Source: Vibrio aphrogenes (lineage in GTDB: Bacteria; Pseudomonadota; Gammaproteobacteria; Enterobacterales; Vibrionaceae). Taken from it: a stretch of 64,000 nucleotides of DNA. The notes under the pieces are model-generated. The model searched no databases and was not told the origin of the DNA. It worked only from the letters and a program-made list of their open reading frames with translations. The DNA lies in contig NZ_AP018689.1 in NCBI RefSeq assembly GCF_002157735.2, positions 2,430,641 to 2,494,640 of the forward strand, in the 5' to 3' direction. Every line of letters starts with the position of its first letter. The stretch's first letter is position 1. Below, piece after piece: positions 54,556 through 64,000 of the stretch. The translations under genes were made by a program, and so were the position numbers.

Positions 54556-55422
54556 CTAAACTGCTGCCGCACCTGACACGATTTCAGACAACTCTTGTGT
54601 AATCGCTGTTTGACGAGCTTTGTTGTACACAAGTTGTAAATCATCAATCAAGTTGCTGGCATTATCTGTTGCAGCTTTCATAGCAACCATTCGCGCCGCT
54701 TGCTCACAAGCAAGGTTTTCCACCACACCTTGATACACTTGAGACTCAACATAGCGCTTCAATAATGTATCGAGTAATGGTTTTGGCTCGGGTTCATAAA
54801 TATAATCCCAAGAATGAGTGCGTTTCATGTCATCGCTATCTGATTTAGGCAGAGGTAGCAATTGATCGATCTTTGGTTCTTGAACCATGGTATTCACAAA
54901 TTTATTGAATACCACGTAAAGGCGATCTAACTCACCTTCATCATATTTCTTCAGCATTACGCCAACACTACCAATCAAAGCTTCAAGGCTAGGTTCATCA
55001 CCTAAACCTGAAATTTGAGCAGAGATTTTAGCGCCTGCACTTTTGAAAAAGGCCGTGGCTTTTGAGCCAATCACAGCAACTTCAACTGCTGCACCTTTAT
55101 CAGACCAACCTTTCATGTCAGTAACGGCTTTCTTAAACAGGTTAATGTTTAAGCCACCACACAGACCACGGTCAGTAGAAATAATGATATAACCAACTTT
55201 TTTAGCTTCACGCTCCTCGAGATAAGGATGTCTATACTCAAGGTTAGCGTTGGCTACGTGACCGATCACTTTACGCATTGTTTGTGCATATGGACGAGAA
55301 GATTCCATTGCGTCTTGCGAACGACGCATTTTAGAAGCTGCTACCATTTCCATTGCTTTCGTAATTTTTTGTGTGCTTTTCACACTACCAATTTTGGTAC
55401 GAATTTCTTTTGCGCCGGCCAT
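54556..55422 (-). CDS. atpG: ATP synthase F1 gamma subunit
   Basis: The central rotary shaft. The 288-residue protein has the N-terminal helix [32 protein letters not shown], the mid-domain [10 protein letters not shown], and the C-terminal helix with [15 protein letters not shown]. Length is typical. It is placed between atpA and atpD as in all related operons. Confidence 0.97.
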   Translation of the reverse strand: MAGAKEIRTKIGSVKSTQKITKAMEMVAASKMRRSQDAMESSRPYAQTMRKVIGHVANANLEYRHPYLEEREAKKVGYIIISTDRGLCGGLNINLFKKAVTDMKGWSDKGAAVEVAVIGSKATAFFKSAGAKISAQISGLGDEPSLEALIGSVGVMLKKYDEGELDRLYVVFNKFVNTMVQEPKIDQLLPLPKSDSDDMKRTHSWDYIYEPEPKPLLDTLLKRYVESQVYQGVVENLACEQAARMVAMKAATDNASNLIDDLQLVYNKARQTAITQELSEIVSGAAAV

Positions 55423-55534
55423 CGTTCTTCTCCGTTTATGAAGAGCCCATTAATGGATATTCGCGATAGGTGATGCGACATCTCGATTTAGGTTGTTATC
55501 ACCACAAATCAACATCGAAAACATCACCTACGAA

Positions 55535-57076
55535 TTACCAGGTCTGGGTTGCTTTGAAGTCATCGACTAACTTTTTCAGTTTCGCTTCGATGTCATCGTT
55601 ATAAGCACCCGTTTTGTTGATTTCAGTTGCGAAATCAGCATATTGACCATGAGCGTACGACAGTAGTGCAGACTCGAAATCCGCTAGCTTGTTAAGCTCA
55701 ACATCGTCAAGATAACCACGCTCAGCAGAGAAAATCACAAGTGCTTGGTCAAAGACAGATAATGGAGCATATTGTTTCTGCTTCATTAATTCAGTCACTT
55801 TTTGACCATGGTTTAGCTGCTTCTTAGTCGCGGCGTCAAGATCAGATGAGAACTGAGCAAATGCTGCAAGTTCACGATACTGTGCCAATGCAGTACGAAT
55901 ACCACCAGACAGTTTCTTAATGATCTTAGTTTGCGCTGAACCACCTACACGAGATACCGAAATACCAGGGTCAACCGCAGGGCGAACACCAGCATTAAAT
56001 AGCTCAGTTTGTAGGAAGATCTGACCATCGGTAATCGAGATTACGTTCGTTGGTACGAATGCAGATACGTCACCCGCTTGAGTTTCAATGATAGGCAATG
56101 CTGTCAAAGAACCCGTCTTACCTTTCACTTCACCGTTAGTGAAACGTTCTACGTAATCTTCGTTTACACGAGCTGCACGCTCTAGTAGACGAGAGTGAAG
56201 GTAGAATACATCACCAGGGAAAGCTTCACGGCCAGGTGGACGTTTTAGAAGTAGAGAAATTTGACGGTAAGCAACCGCTTGTTTTGATAGATCATCATAA
56301 ACAATCAGTGCATCTTCACCGCGGTCACGGAAATATTCACCCATCGCACAACCAGAGTATGGTGCTAGGTATTGCAGTGCCGCAGATTCTGACGCCGATG
56401 CGACTACCACGATAGTGTTAGCAAGTGCACCATGCTCTTCTAATTTACGCACTACGTTAGCGATTGTTGAGGCTTTTTGGCCAATCGCAACATAGATAGA
56501 GTAAATACCCGAATCTCTTTGGTTGATAATGGCATCAATAGCCATCGCGGTTTTACCAGTCTGACGGTCACCGATGATAAGTTCACGTTGACCACGACCG
56601 ATTGGGATCATTGAGTCAACAGACTTATAACCTGTTTGAACAGGCTGATCTACTGACTTACGATCGATAACCCCTGGTGCAATCACTTCTACAGGAGAAG
56701 TCAATTTTGCTTCAATAGGGCCTTTACCATCGATAGGTTGACCTAGTGTGTTAACCACACGGCCTAACATCTCTGGACCAACAGGTACTTCAAGAATACG
56801 ACCTGTACCTGTTACTTTCATCCCTTCTTGAAGGTCTGAGTAAGGTCCCATTACTACCGCACCAACCGAGTCACGCTCAAGGTTAAGTGCGAGAGCAAAA
56901 CGACCACCAGGTAGTTCAATCATTTCACCCTGCATCACGTCAGCTAGACCGTGGATGCGGATAATACCATCGCTTACTGAAACGATAGTACCTTCATTGC
57001 GAGCTTCACTAACAACGTCAAATTTTTCAATACGCTGCTTGATCAGATCGCTAATTTCTGTGGAATTAAGTTGCAT
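55535..57076 (-). CDS. atpA: ATP synthase F1 alpha subunit
   Basis: The non-catalytic nucleotide-binding F1 subunit. The 513-residue product has GDRQTGKT at residues 169-176, an N-terminal [19 protein letters not shown] segment and the characteristic [17 protein letters not shown]. It starts 13 bp after atpH. Confidence 0.98.
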   Translation of the reverse strand: MQLNSTEISDLIKQRIEKFDVVSEARNEGTIVSVSDGIIRIHGLADVMQGEMIELPGGRFALALNLERDSVGAVVMGPYSDLQEGMKVTGTGRILEVPVGPEMLGRVVNTLGQPIDGKGPIEAKLTSPVEVIAPGVIDRKSVDQPVQTGYKSVDSMIPIGRGQRELIIGDRQTGKTAMAIDAIINQRDSGIYSIYVAIGQKASTIANVVRKLEEHGALANTIVVVASASESAALQYLAPYSGCAMGEYFRDRGEDALIVYDDLSKQAVAYRQISLLLKRPPGREAFPGDVFYLHSRLLERAARVNEDYVERFTNGEVKGKTGSLTALPIIETQAGDVSAFVPTNVISITDGQIFLQTELFNAGVRPAVDPGISVSRVGGSAQTKIIKKLSGGIRTALAQYRELAAFAQFSSDLDAATKKQLNHGQKVTELMKQKQYAPLSVFDQALVIFSAERGYLDDVELNKLADFESALLSYAHGQYADFATEINKTGAYNDDIEAKLKKLVDDFKATQTW

Positions 57077-57089
57077 GCTCCAATCCCCA

Positions 57090-57620
57090 TTAAGACATTA
57101 ATGCGTCACTCAAACGGTTCAAACGACCGCGAGTTGAGTTGTCGATTATTAAGTCTCCGGCTCGAATAATAACTCCACTAAGTAGAGTCTCATCTACACT
57201 GCAATTCAGCTTTACTTTACGTTCAAGACGCTGCTCAAGTTTGCTGCTGATTTCTGCTAATTGTGCTTCGGTTAGTTCTTTTGCAGAAGTAACCACAACA
57301 TCAATTTGATTTTCAGATTCTTTTTTTAGAATCAAAAATTCATCACAGATTTCAGGAAGGGCTTTTAATCGGCCATTCTCTGCCAAAACTCGAATAAAGT
57401 TTTGACCGTGTTCATCAAACTCAGCGCAAATTGAAACAAAGATATCGGCTAATTGGTCAGCCGCAACTGACTTATTCAATAAGCTAGTGACATCTTCATT
57501 TTTTGCGACTTCGGCAGCGAAAGCGAGCATTTCAGACCATGGTCCAAGTGCTTCTTTCTCGACCGCAAATTCAAAAGCTGCTTTAGCATAGGGGCGTGCG
57601 ATTGTAGTCAAATCAGACAT
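57090..57620 (-). CDS. atpH: ATP synthase F1 delta subunit
   Basis: The delta subunit links the top of F1 to the b-subunit stator. The 176-residue protein has the N-terminal [14 protein letters not shown] and the C-terminal [22 protein letters not shown] pattern. It lies 15 bp after atpF. Confidence 0.96.
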   Translation of the reverse strand: MSDLTTIARPYAKAAFEFAVEKEALGPWSEMLAFAAEVAKNEDVTSLLNKSVAADQLADIFVSICAEFDEHGQNFIRVLAENGRLKALPEICDEFLILKKESENQIDVVVTSAKELTEAQLAEISSKLEQRLERKVKLNCSVDETLLSGVIIRAGDLIIDNSTRGRLNRLSDALMS

Positions 57621-57635
57621 ATGCTGCCCCTCTAG

Positions 57636-58106
57636 TTACAATTTTGCAGTAATTTCGTTGAGAATATCTTGGTGTGCGTTTTCGTCGATTGAACGCTCCA
57701 GGATTTTCTCAGCACCGGCGATCGCTAATACAGCGACTTGCTTACGAAGCTCATCACGAGCGCGATTACGTTCAGTTTCAAGTTCAGCTCGGCCTTGATC
57801 TAAGATCTTTTGACGCTCAGCTTGAGCTTCAATTTGGCTTTCTTCTAAAATTTGACTCTTACGCTTATTCGCTTGATCGATGATCTCAGCAGCGGCTTTT
57901 TTGGCTTCTTTCAATTTATCAGAAGCATTAGCTTGTGCCAGGCTCAAGTCTTTAGCTGCGCGGTCAGCGGCTGCTAAACCATCAGCAATATTTTTCTGAC
58001 GGTTTTCAATTGCTGCCATCAGTGGTGGCCATACATACTTCATGCAGAACCACACGAATAGCACAAACGCTATCGCTTGACCTAACAGAGTTGCGTTCAT
58101 ATTCAC
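57636..58106 (-). CDS. atpF: ATP synthase Fo b subunit
   Basis: The stator stalk subunit. The 156-residue protein has one N-terminal membrane helix ([25 protein letters not shown]) and a long charged coiled coil (residues about 35-140). It starts [10 protein letters not shown]; the second Met two codons on is an alternative. It follows atpE by 49 bp. Confidence 0.96.
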   Translation of the reverse strand: MNMNATLLGQAIAFVLFVWFCMKYVWPPLMAAIENRQKNIADGLAAADRAAKDLSLAQANASDKLKEAKKAAAEIIDQANKRKSQILEESQIEAQAERQKILDQGRAELETERNRARDELRKQVAVLAIAGAEKILERSIDENAHQDILNEITAKL

Positions 58107-58155
58107 CGCATACTCTCCTTTGTTTGCAATTTAAAAACAAATACCGGGGAAAATT

Positions 58156-58398
<243 letters not shown>

Positions 58399-58443
58399 TT
58401 ATAACTCCAAGTTTTATCTGAATGTTATGTAAAAAATTTTTAA

Positions 58444-59232
<789 letters not shown>

Positions 59233-59580
59233 CTAATTACGTTTGATAAAACCAACTGACATAATGCATTGCACAACAAAGGCCAATATATAGCCGCTGA
59301 AGAAGGTGATAAGGTGCACTTCCGTGTATTTAAAACAATACACAAATAGAGCGCCGGTAATCACAAACTTATACGCTAAGCTTACATAGGCTTTCGCCAT
59401 AACTTTTGCTGCCGTATCCGCTCCAGGCTTGTCTAAATACAAACGCGTTACGATATACGGGATGCAGTACACCAGCCCCCCATAAATGGCAGATTTCGCT
59501 GCCATCTCTCCCTGAACATACAGACTGATTAAGCTCAAAGCGCCAACCACAATAAACTGAGTTAAAACTAAAAAATACAT
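59233..59580 (-). CDS. atpI: ATP synthase subunit I (assembly accessory protein)
   Basis: A small hydrophobic protein of 115 residues with four membrane segments, first gene of the atp operon. AtpI assists c-ring assembly or Mg2+ supply in other bacteria; it is the least conserved gene of the operon. The start MYFLVLTQF at 59580 is chosen; a TTG at 59595 (GVNRMYF) is possible. No strong Shine-Dalgarno is seen for either. Position and topology support the assignment. Confidence 0.85.
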   Translation of the reverse strand: MYFLVLTQFIVVGALSLISLYVQGEMAAKSAIYGGLVYCIPYIVTRLYLDKPGADTAAKVMAKAYVSLAYKFVITGALFVYCFKYTEVHLITFFSGYILAFVVQCIMSVGFIKRN

Positions 59581-59730
59581 TCTATTTACACCCAATTACA
59601 TTTATTTTTGGCTCAGTTGTATGCGCAGAACATACTACACCTTACTTTGCCTGTATGACAGAAGATAGCAAGGTGCAAAATGATTATTTTTACATTCTGT
59701 TAATTGTTTAGCGATATTCTAATAACAGAG

Positions 59731-60615
59731 TTAATTTCTATCCAAGTTTGTGTTAAAGAGAGCATATAAATGCTCTATATCCTCAAAATCAATGGTAATT
59801 TTGCCTTTACCTTTAGCATTACGCTTAATAACAACTTTTGTCCCGAATTGCTCAGATAATTTGTCAGACAACCCTTTAGCAGGAATATCTTCTGCAATAA
59901 CCTTAGGTTCTTTGGGTTCTAAATGTTTTTTCACTAAAGCTTCAGTTTGTCTAACGGTTAATTTCTTAGCAACCACAATTTTTGCAACATTACTTTGATC
60001 AGCAAAATCGAGAGAAAGCAGTGCTCTAGCATGCCCCATTTCTAACTTTTTTGATATAACGCAATGCTTTACTTCGTCATCAAGCGTATTAAGACGTAGC
60101 AAATTTGTGACCGCAGTACGCGACTTACCGATCGCATCTGCTACTTGCTGATGAGTTAATTCAAACTCTTTTTGCAACCTTTCTAAAGCTTGAGCTTCTT
60201 CAATCGCATTCAAATTTTCACGTTGAATATTTTCAATAAGAGCCATCGCAATTGCAGCACGGTCTTGAACATTCTTAATTACGCAAGGAATTTGAGTTAA
60301 CCCTGCCAATTTAGCGGCACGCCAGCGACGTTCGCCCGCAATAATTTCATACTGAGAATCGTTAATTTTACGGACAACAACAGGTTGAATAATGCCTTGA
60401 GTGCGAATGGAGGCAGAGAGTTCTTCGAGAGCTTCAGGTTGAATATCTTTTCTTGGTTGATATTTACCAGGAGAGAGTTGAGAAATGGAAATGTCAGCCA
60501 GCTGGCCTTCTGAAGATAAAGCTTGGCTTTGTGCCACTTTTTGTTGTTTTTCTCTCGCCAATGAACTGGTCGAAAGTAGGGCATCAAGACCTTTACCTAA
60601 ACCGCGTTTAGACAT
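59731..60615 (-). CDS. parB: Chromosome partitioning protein ParB
   Basis: ParB binds parS sites and spreads to form the partition complex; family members use CTP as a clamp switch. The 294-residue protein has the N-terminal KRGLGKGLDALLS, the CTPase/NTD motif EIIAGERRWRAAKLAG, ENIQRENLN, a helix-turn-helix (THQQVADAIGKSRTAVTNLLRL) and a C-terminal dimer domain. It follows parA by 46 bp. No parS site (TGTTTCACGTGAAACA) is visible in this window. Confidence 0.97.
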   Translation of the reverse strand: MSKRGLGKGLDALLSTSSLAREKQQKVAQSQALSSEGQLADISISQLSPGKYQPRKDIQPEALEELSASIRTQGIIQPVVVRKINDSQYEIIAGERRWRAAKLAGLTQIPCVIKNVQDRAAIAMALIENIQRENLNAIEEAQALERLQKEFELTHQQVADAIGKSRTAVTNLLRLNTLDDEVKHCVISKKLEMGHARALLSLDFADQSNVAKIVVAKKLTVRQTEALVKKHLEPKEPKVIAEDIPAKGLSDKLSEQFGTKVVIKRNAKGKGKITIDFEDIEHLYALFNTNLDRN

Positions 60616-60661
60616 CTTAGGATTATCCTTTCTTTCTTTTTATATAATAATATTAATCACA

Positions 60662-61444
60662 TTAAGCTATCGCCGCTTGAGCTTCCTCTCGACGTAACAT
60701 CTCACCTGCCAAAGCAAGATAAGCTTTTGAACCTGCTGAATATTTATCGTAATACATGGCAGGCTTACCATGACTCGGTGCCTCGGCAAGTCGGACGTTA
60801 CGAGGAATCACTGTTCGATACATTTTATCCCCGAAATGCTTCTTCAATTGTTCAGAAACATCATTAGATAAACGATTTCGAGGATCAAACATGGTACGTA
60901 AAATACCTTCGATTTTTAAATCATGATTAACGACGGCAGCTAATTTACTGATGGTATCCATTAAAGCCGTTAAGCCTTCTAACGCAAAGTATTCACATTG
61001 CATTGGCACTAAGACCGAATGAGAAGCCGCCATGGCATTAATGGTTAATAGGTTTAATGAAGGAGGGCAATCGATAAAAATATAATCATAGTGCTCGCAA
61101 ACTGGAGCTAAGGCATTTTTGAGACGTAATTCACGGGCAAACACTTCCATGAGCTTGATTTCAGCGGCCGTCACATCACCATTGGCAGCAATTAAATCAT
61201 AGTCTGCCGGTGTATTGCGACAAACCACCTCATCGAAAGGTGTTTGTTCAACCAATAAATCGTAAGCCGTGTAATCGAGGTCATATTTATCGACCCCACT
61301 CGCCATCGTGGCATTGCCTTGAGGATCAAGATCAATAACTAAGACGTTTCTTTTGGTTGCGGCCATAGACGCTGCAAGGTTAACGCACGTGGTCGTTTTC
61401 CCTACTCCGCCTTTTTGGTTAGCAATTGAAATGATTTTCCCCAC
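60662..61444 (-). CDS. parA: Chromosome partitioning ATPase ParA (Soj)
   Basis: ParA is the Walker-type ATPase that, with ParB, moves the chromosomal origin. The 260-residue protein has the deviant Walker A KGGVGKTT at residues 11-18, VLVIDLDPQGNAT and the DCPPSLNLLT Walker B. It has no N-terminal helix-turn-helix extension, so it is of the chromosomal Soj type (chromosome 1 in Vibrio). It is followed by parB. Confidence 0.97.
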   Translation of the reverse strand: MGKIISIANQKGGVGKTTTCVNLAASMAATKRNVLVIDLDPQGNATMASGVDKYDLDYTAYDLLVEQTPFDEVVCRNTPADYDLIAANGDVTAAEIKLMEVFARELRLKNALAPVCEHYDYIFIDCPPSLNLLTINAMAASHSVLVPMQCEYFALEGLTALMDTISKLAAVVNHDLKIEGILRTMFDPRNRLSNDVSEQLKKHFGDKMYRTVIPRNVRLAEAPSHGKPAMYYDKYSAGSKAYLALAGEMLRREEAQAAIA

Positions 61445-61454
61445 GATAACCCCG

Positions 61455-62108
61455 TTATAATCCTTTTTTTCCCAAAACGATTAAGTGACGATCACCTTCT
61501 AATTCAGGTACTTGCAAAACATGAATATCCGATACCGTTAAAGTATCAGGCAATAAAGCTATCTCATCTTCCGGTAATTGTCCCTTCAGAGCAAGAAAAA
61601 CCCCATTTTCCGTTTTTGGCAAATGATGGCACCATTCAACCATATCTAACATAGAAGCAAAAGCACGGCTGATCACCCCATCATATCCCACTTCCGGTTG
61701 ATACTCTTCAACACGGCTTTGCATTGGCTCAACATTCTCAATACCAAGCTCGTGTAGGACTTGTTTAATAAAGCGAATACGCTTACCTAAACTATCGAGT
61801 AATGTGAAATGATAATCTGGATTTAAAATCGCTAATGGAATCCCCGGTAAACCAGGGCCCGTACCAACATCAATAAAACGTTCACCATTAAGATATGGGC
61901 TAACAACAATACTGTCCATAATATGTTTAATCAACATATCCATTGGATTACGAACTGATGTTAGATTATAGGCTTTATTCCATTTATCTAATAACACCAC
62001 ATAACCAACTAATTGATTTCTTTGTAGTTCAGAAACCTCTAGTGTGGTTTGGGATAATAAAGCATCCAGTTTTTCTCTCAATGCTGAATTGATTAAAGTG
62101 GGATTCAC
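61455..62108 (-). CDS. rsmG: 16S rRNA (guanine(527)-N(7))-methyltransferase
   Basis: RsmG (GidB) methylates G527 in the 530 loop of 16S rRNA. The 217-residue protein has the SAM-binding [13 protein letters not shown] (about residues 81-93), and [13 protein letters not shown] near the N-terminus. Its start overlaps the mnmG stop by 4 bp, so the genes are translationally coupled (mnmG-rsmG, the gidAB pair). Confidence 0.97.
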   Translation of the reverse strand: MNPTLINSALREKLDALLSQTTLEVSELQRNQLVGYVVLLDKWNKAYNLTSVRNPMDMLIKHIMDSIVVSPYLNGERFIDVGTGPGLPGIPLAILNPDYHFTLLDSLGKRIRFIKQVLHELGIENVEPMQSRVEEYQPEVGYDGVISRAFASMLDMVEWCHHLPKTENGVFLALKGQLPEDEIALLPDTLTVSDIHVLQVPELEGDRHLIVLGKKGL

Positions 62109-64000
62109 GCAGCATCTCCCTTCTTCAATTGGCCATATTTCTTCAAATGGACAAGTAAAATTGAGATAGCCGCCGGTGTAATACCCGAAATACGAGAAGC
62201 AATTCCTATGGTTTCCGGTTTAGCATTATTCAGTTTAAGTACCACTTCATTAGATAAACCTTTCACTTGGGTATAATCTAAATCCATTGGCAACTTGGTA
62301 TTTTCATGACGAAGTGATTTTTCAATTTCTTCTTTTTGACGTTGAATGTAGCCTTCGTATTTCACTTGGATCTCAACTTGCTCAGTGGCTTCAGGATCAT
62401 CGATATTTGAAGCAAACTGTTGTAAAGAGATCAACTTGTCATACGTCATTTCTGGACGACGCAGAAGATCTTCACCATTAGCTTCACGAGCAATTGGCGT
62501 CTTCAATAATTGATTTAATTCATCAACATTTGTCGATTTTGGATTAACCCAAGTTTCTTTTAAACGTTGACGTTCAAGCTCCATATTTTCAACTTTTTGA
62601 TTGAAACGAGCCCAACGAGCATCATCGATTAAACCTAGTTCACGTCCTTTTTCAGTTAAACGTAAGTCGGCATTATCTTCACGTAATAACAAACGATATT
62701 CGGCACGAGAAGTAAACATGCGATAAGGTTCTTTAGTACCTATGGTGGATAAATCATCAATCAATACCCCCATGTAAGCCTCATCACGACGTGGGCTCCA
62801 AGATTCTTTACCTTGAGTAAATAACGAAGCGTTAAGACCGGCCATTAAACCTTGTGCTGCCGCTTCTTCATAACCTGTGGTGCCATTTATTTGACCGGCG
62901 AAGAACAAACCAGAGATGAATTTGGTTTCATAACTTTGCTTAAGATCGCGAGGGTCAAAGAAATCATACTCAATGGCGTAACCTGGGCGCATGATTTGCG
63001 CATTTTCAAAGCCTTTCATCGATTGAACGATTTTAACTTGTACGTCAAATGGTAAGCTGGTTGAAATCCCATTTGGATATAATTCTGTCGTGGTTAGACC
63101 TTCTGGTTCAATAAAGATCTGATGGCTATTTTTATCGGCAAAGCGCATCACTTTATCTTCAATTGAAGGGCAATAACGAGGTCCAATACCTTCGATCACA
63201 CCAGAATACATAGGGCTACGATCTAAGTTATTACGGATCACATCATGTGTTTTTTCATTGGTATGAGTAATGAAACATGGAATTTGAGCCGGATGATCGC
63301 TGGCTTTACCCATAAAAGAAAAAACAGGGGTTGGGTTGTCACCATATTGTTTTTCTAAACTGGCTAAATCGACTGTGCGCGCATCAATTCGTGGTGGTGT
63401 CCCTGTTTTTAGACGATCGACACGGAATGGTAATGCACGTAAACGATCCGCAAGAGCGATAGACGGTGGATCGCCTGCACGGCCACCTGAGAAGTTTTCT
63501 AGACCAATATGAATCTTACCACCAAGGAAAGTACCAACAGTCAGTACAACTGCTTTGGCTTTGAATTTGAGCCCCATTTGGGTGACCACACCGGTCACTT
63601 GATCGTGTTCAACGATCAAATCGTCCACTGCTTGCTGAAAAAGAGTCAAGTTAGGTTGATTTTCTAAAGTGGTTCTTACCGCATGTTTGTATAACAATCG
63701 ATCCGCTTGAGCACGGGTAGCACGTACCGCTGGGCCTTTTGATGCGTTTAATGTTCTAAATTGAATCCCTGCTTTATCAATAGCCTGGGCCATTAATCCA
63801 CCAAGAGCATCCACTTCTTTGACTAAATGTCCTTTACCAATCCCACCAATGGCTGGGTTACAAGACATTTGTCCTAATGTATCAATATTATGAGTGAGCA
63901 GTAGTGTTTTTTGGCCTGTACGAGCAGACGCAAGAGCAGCTTCCGTTCCTGCATGACCACCACCAACGACGATGACGTCAAAGTTTTCGTGATAAAACAT
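62105..64000 (-). CDS. mnmG: tRNA uridine 5-carboxymethylaminomethyl modification enzyme MnmG
   Basis: MnmG (GidA), with MnmE, forms cmnm5 at U34 of several tRNAs using FAD and 5,10-methylene-THF. The 631-residue protein has the FAD motif [15 protein letters not shown] from about residue 10, [14 protein letters not shown], and the C-terminal helical domain ending KKGDAA. The ATG is the last three bases of the window, so the gene is complete but its promoter is not. In related bacteria it is the gene beside oriC. Confidence 0.97.
   Translation of the reverse strand: MFYHENFDVIVVGGGHAGTEAALASARTGQKTLLLTHNIDTLGQMSCNPAIGGIGKGHLVKEVDALGGLMAQAIDKAGIQFRTLNASKGPAVRATRAQADRLLYKHAVRTTLENQPNLTLFQQAVDDLIVEHDQVTGVVTQMGLKFKAKAVVLTVGTFLGGKIHIGLENFSGGRAGDPPSIALADRLRALPFRVDRLKTGTPPRIDARTVDLASLEKQYGDNPTPVFSFMGKASDHPAQIPCFITHTNEKTHDVIRNNLDRSPMYSGVIEGIGPRYCPSIEDKVMRFADKNSHQIFIEPEGLTTTELYPNGISTSLPFDVQVKIVQSMKGFENAQIMRPGYAIEYDFFDPRDLKQSYETKFISGLFFAGQINGTTGYEEAAAQGLMAGLNASLFTQGKESWSPRRDEAYMGVLIDDLSTIGTKEPYRMFTSRAEYRLLLREDNADLRLTEKGRELGLIDDARWARFNQKVENMELERQRLKETWVNPKSTNVDELNQLLKTPIAREANGEDLLRRPEMTYDKLISLQQFASNIDDPEATEQVEIQVKYEGYIQRQKEEIEKSLRHENTKLPMDLDYTQVKGLSNEVVLKLNNAKPETIGIASRISGITPAAISILLVHLKKYGQLKKGDAA

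Noticed and set aside
60616..62104. Possible parS site near parAB
   Set aside because: I looked for TGTTTCACGTGAAACA and close variants and found none in this window.

Overview
The window is a core-genome segment of a gammaproteobacterium, most likely of the family Vibrionaceae (Vibrio, Photobacterium or a close relative). The evidence is the Vibrio-like protein sequences (MurB, AroE, Smg, SecE, NusG, AtpC), the thrU-tyrU-glyT-thrT-tuf tRNA/EF-Tu arrangement, an ilvGMEDA operon behind an attenuator, a parAB-rsmG-mnmG cluster typical of chromosome 1 next to its origin, and a moderately AT-rich composition. No prophage, integron, CRISPR array or transposase gene is visible. Nearly all protein genes are intact housekeeping genes.

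Layout. 1-6120 (minus strand): the tRNA-Thr/Tyr/Gly/Thr-tuf operon, then secE-nusG, rplKA, rplJL and the start of rpoB, with promoters, an L10 leader and attenuators between them. 6220-11250: coaA (plus), birA-murB (minus), a GNAT acetyltransferase and pssA (plus). 11370-11550: a degenerate palindromic repeat element. 11683-17640 (minus): a complete rrn operon, P1-P2-16S-tRNA-Ile-tRNA-Ala-23S-5S-tRNA-Asp-terminator. 17758-26394: yrdA, a tsaC-hemF-aroE-yrdB operon, purEK under a PurR operator, and a LysM-dprA-smg-yrdD operon. 26501-32275 (plus): def-fmt-rsmB-trkA-trkH. 32308-34770: trhA, a Spo0M-like gene, a short unrecognised transcription unit, a second repeat element and yihD. 34994-40856: ccoG, srkA, dsbA, a YihG-type acyltransferase and comM. 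41026-47680 (plus): ilvL-attenuator-uORF-ilvGMEDA. 47759-52484: murQ, the divergent punR/punC pair, a third repeat fragment and glmU. 52577-59595 (minus): the F1Fo ATP synthase operon atpIBEFHAGDC. 59731-64000 (minus): parB, parA, rsmG and mnmG.

How the parts fit. The most heavily transcribed units (rrn, ribosomal proteins, tuf, atp) all lie on the minus strand. In related bacteria mnmG sits beside oriC, so I infer that the origin is just beyond the right edge and that these units are co-directional with a leftward replication fork. The genes cover translation (rRNA, tRNAs, EF-Tu, Def, Fmt, RsmB, RsmG, MnmG, TsaC), energy and ion balance (ATP synthase, TrkAH, CcoG), envelope synthesis (MurB, GlmU, PssA, MurQ, LysM protein), purine and branched-chain amino acid synthesis, and DNA uptake (DprA, ComM).

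Most worth a second look: a family of about 180-bp imperfect palindromes in three intergenic sites, one of which ends at the glmU stop codon; a terminator-bounded transcript candidate with a 41-codon ORF at 33960-34270; an 8-bp tandem repeat in the Spo0M leader; a 17-codon uORF that shares ATGA with ilvG; an enterobacterial-type Fo sector in an otherwise Vibrio-like genome; and duplicated hairpins in the rrn leader. No new multi-gene system is evident. I could not run database searches, so all family names rest on recognition of the sequence.
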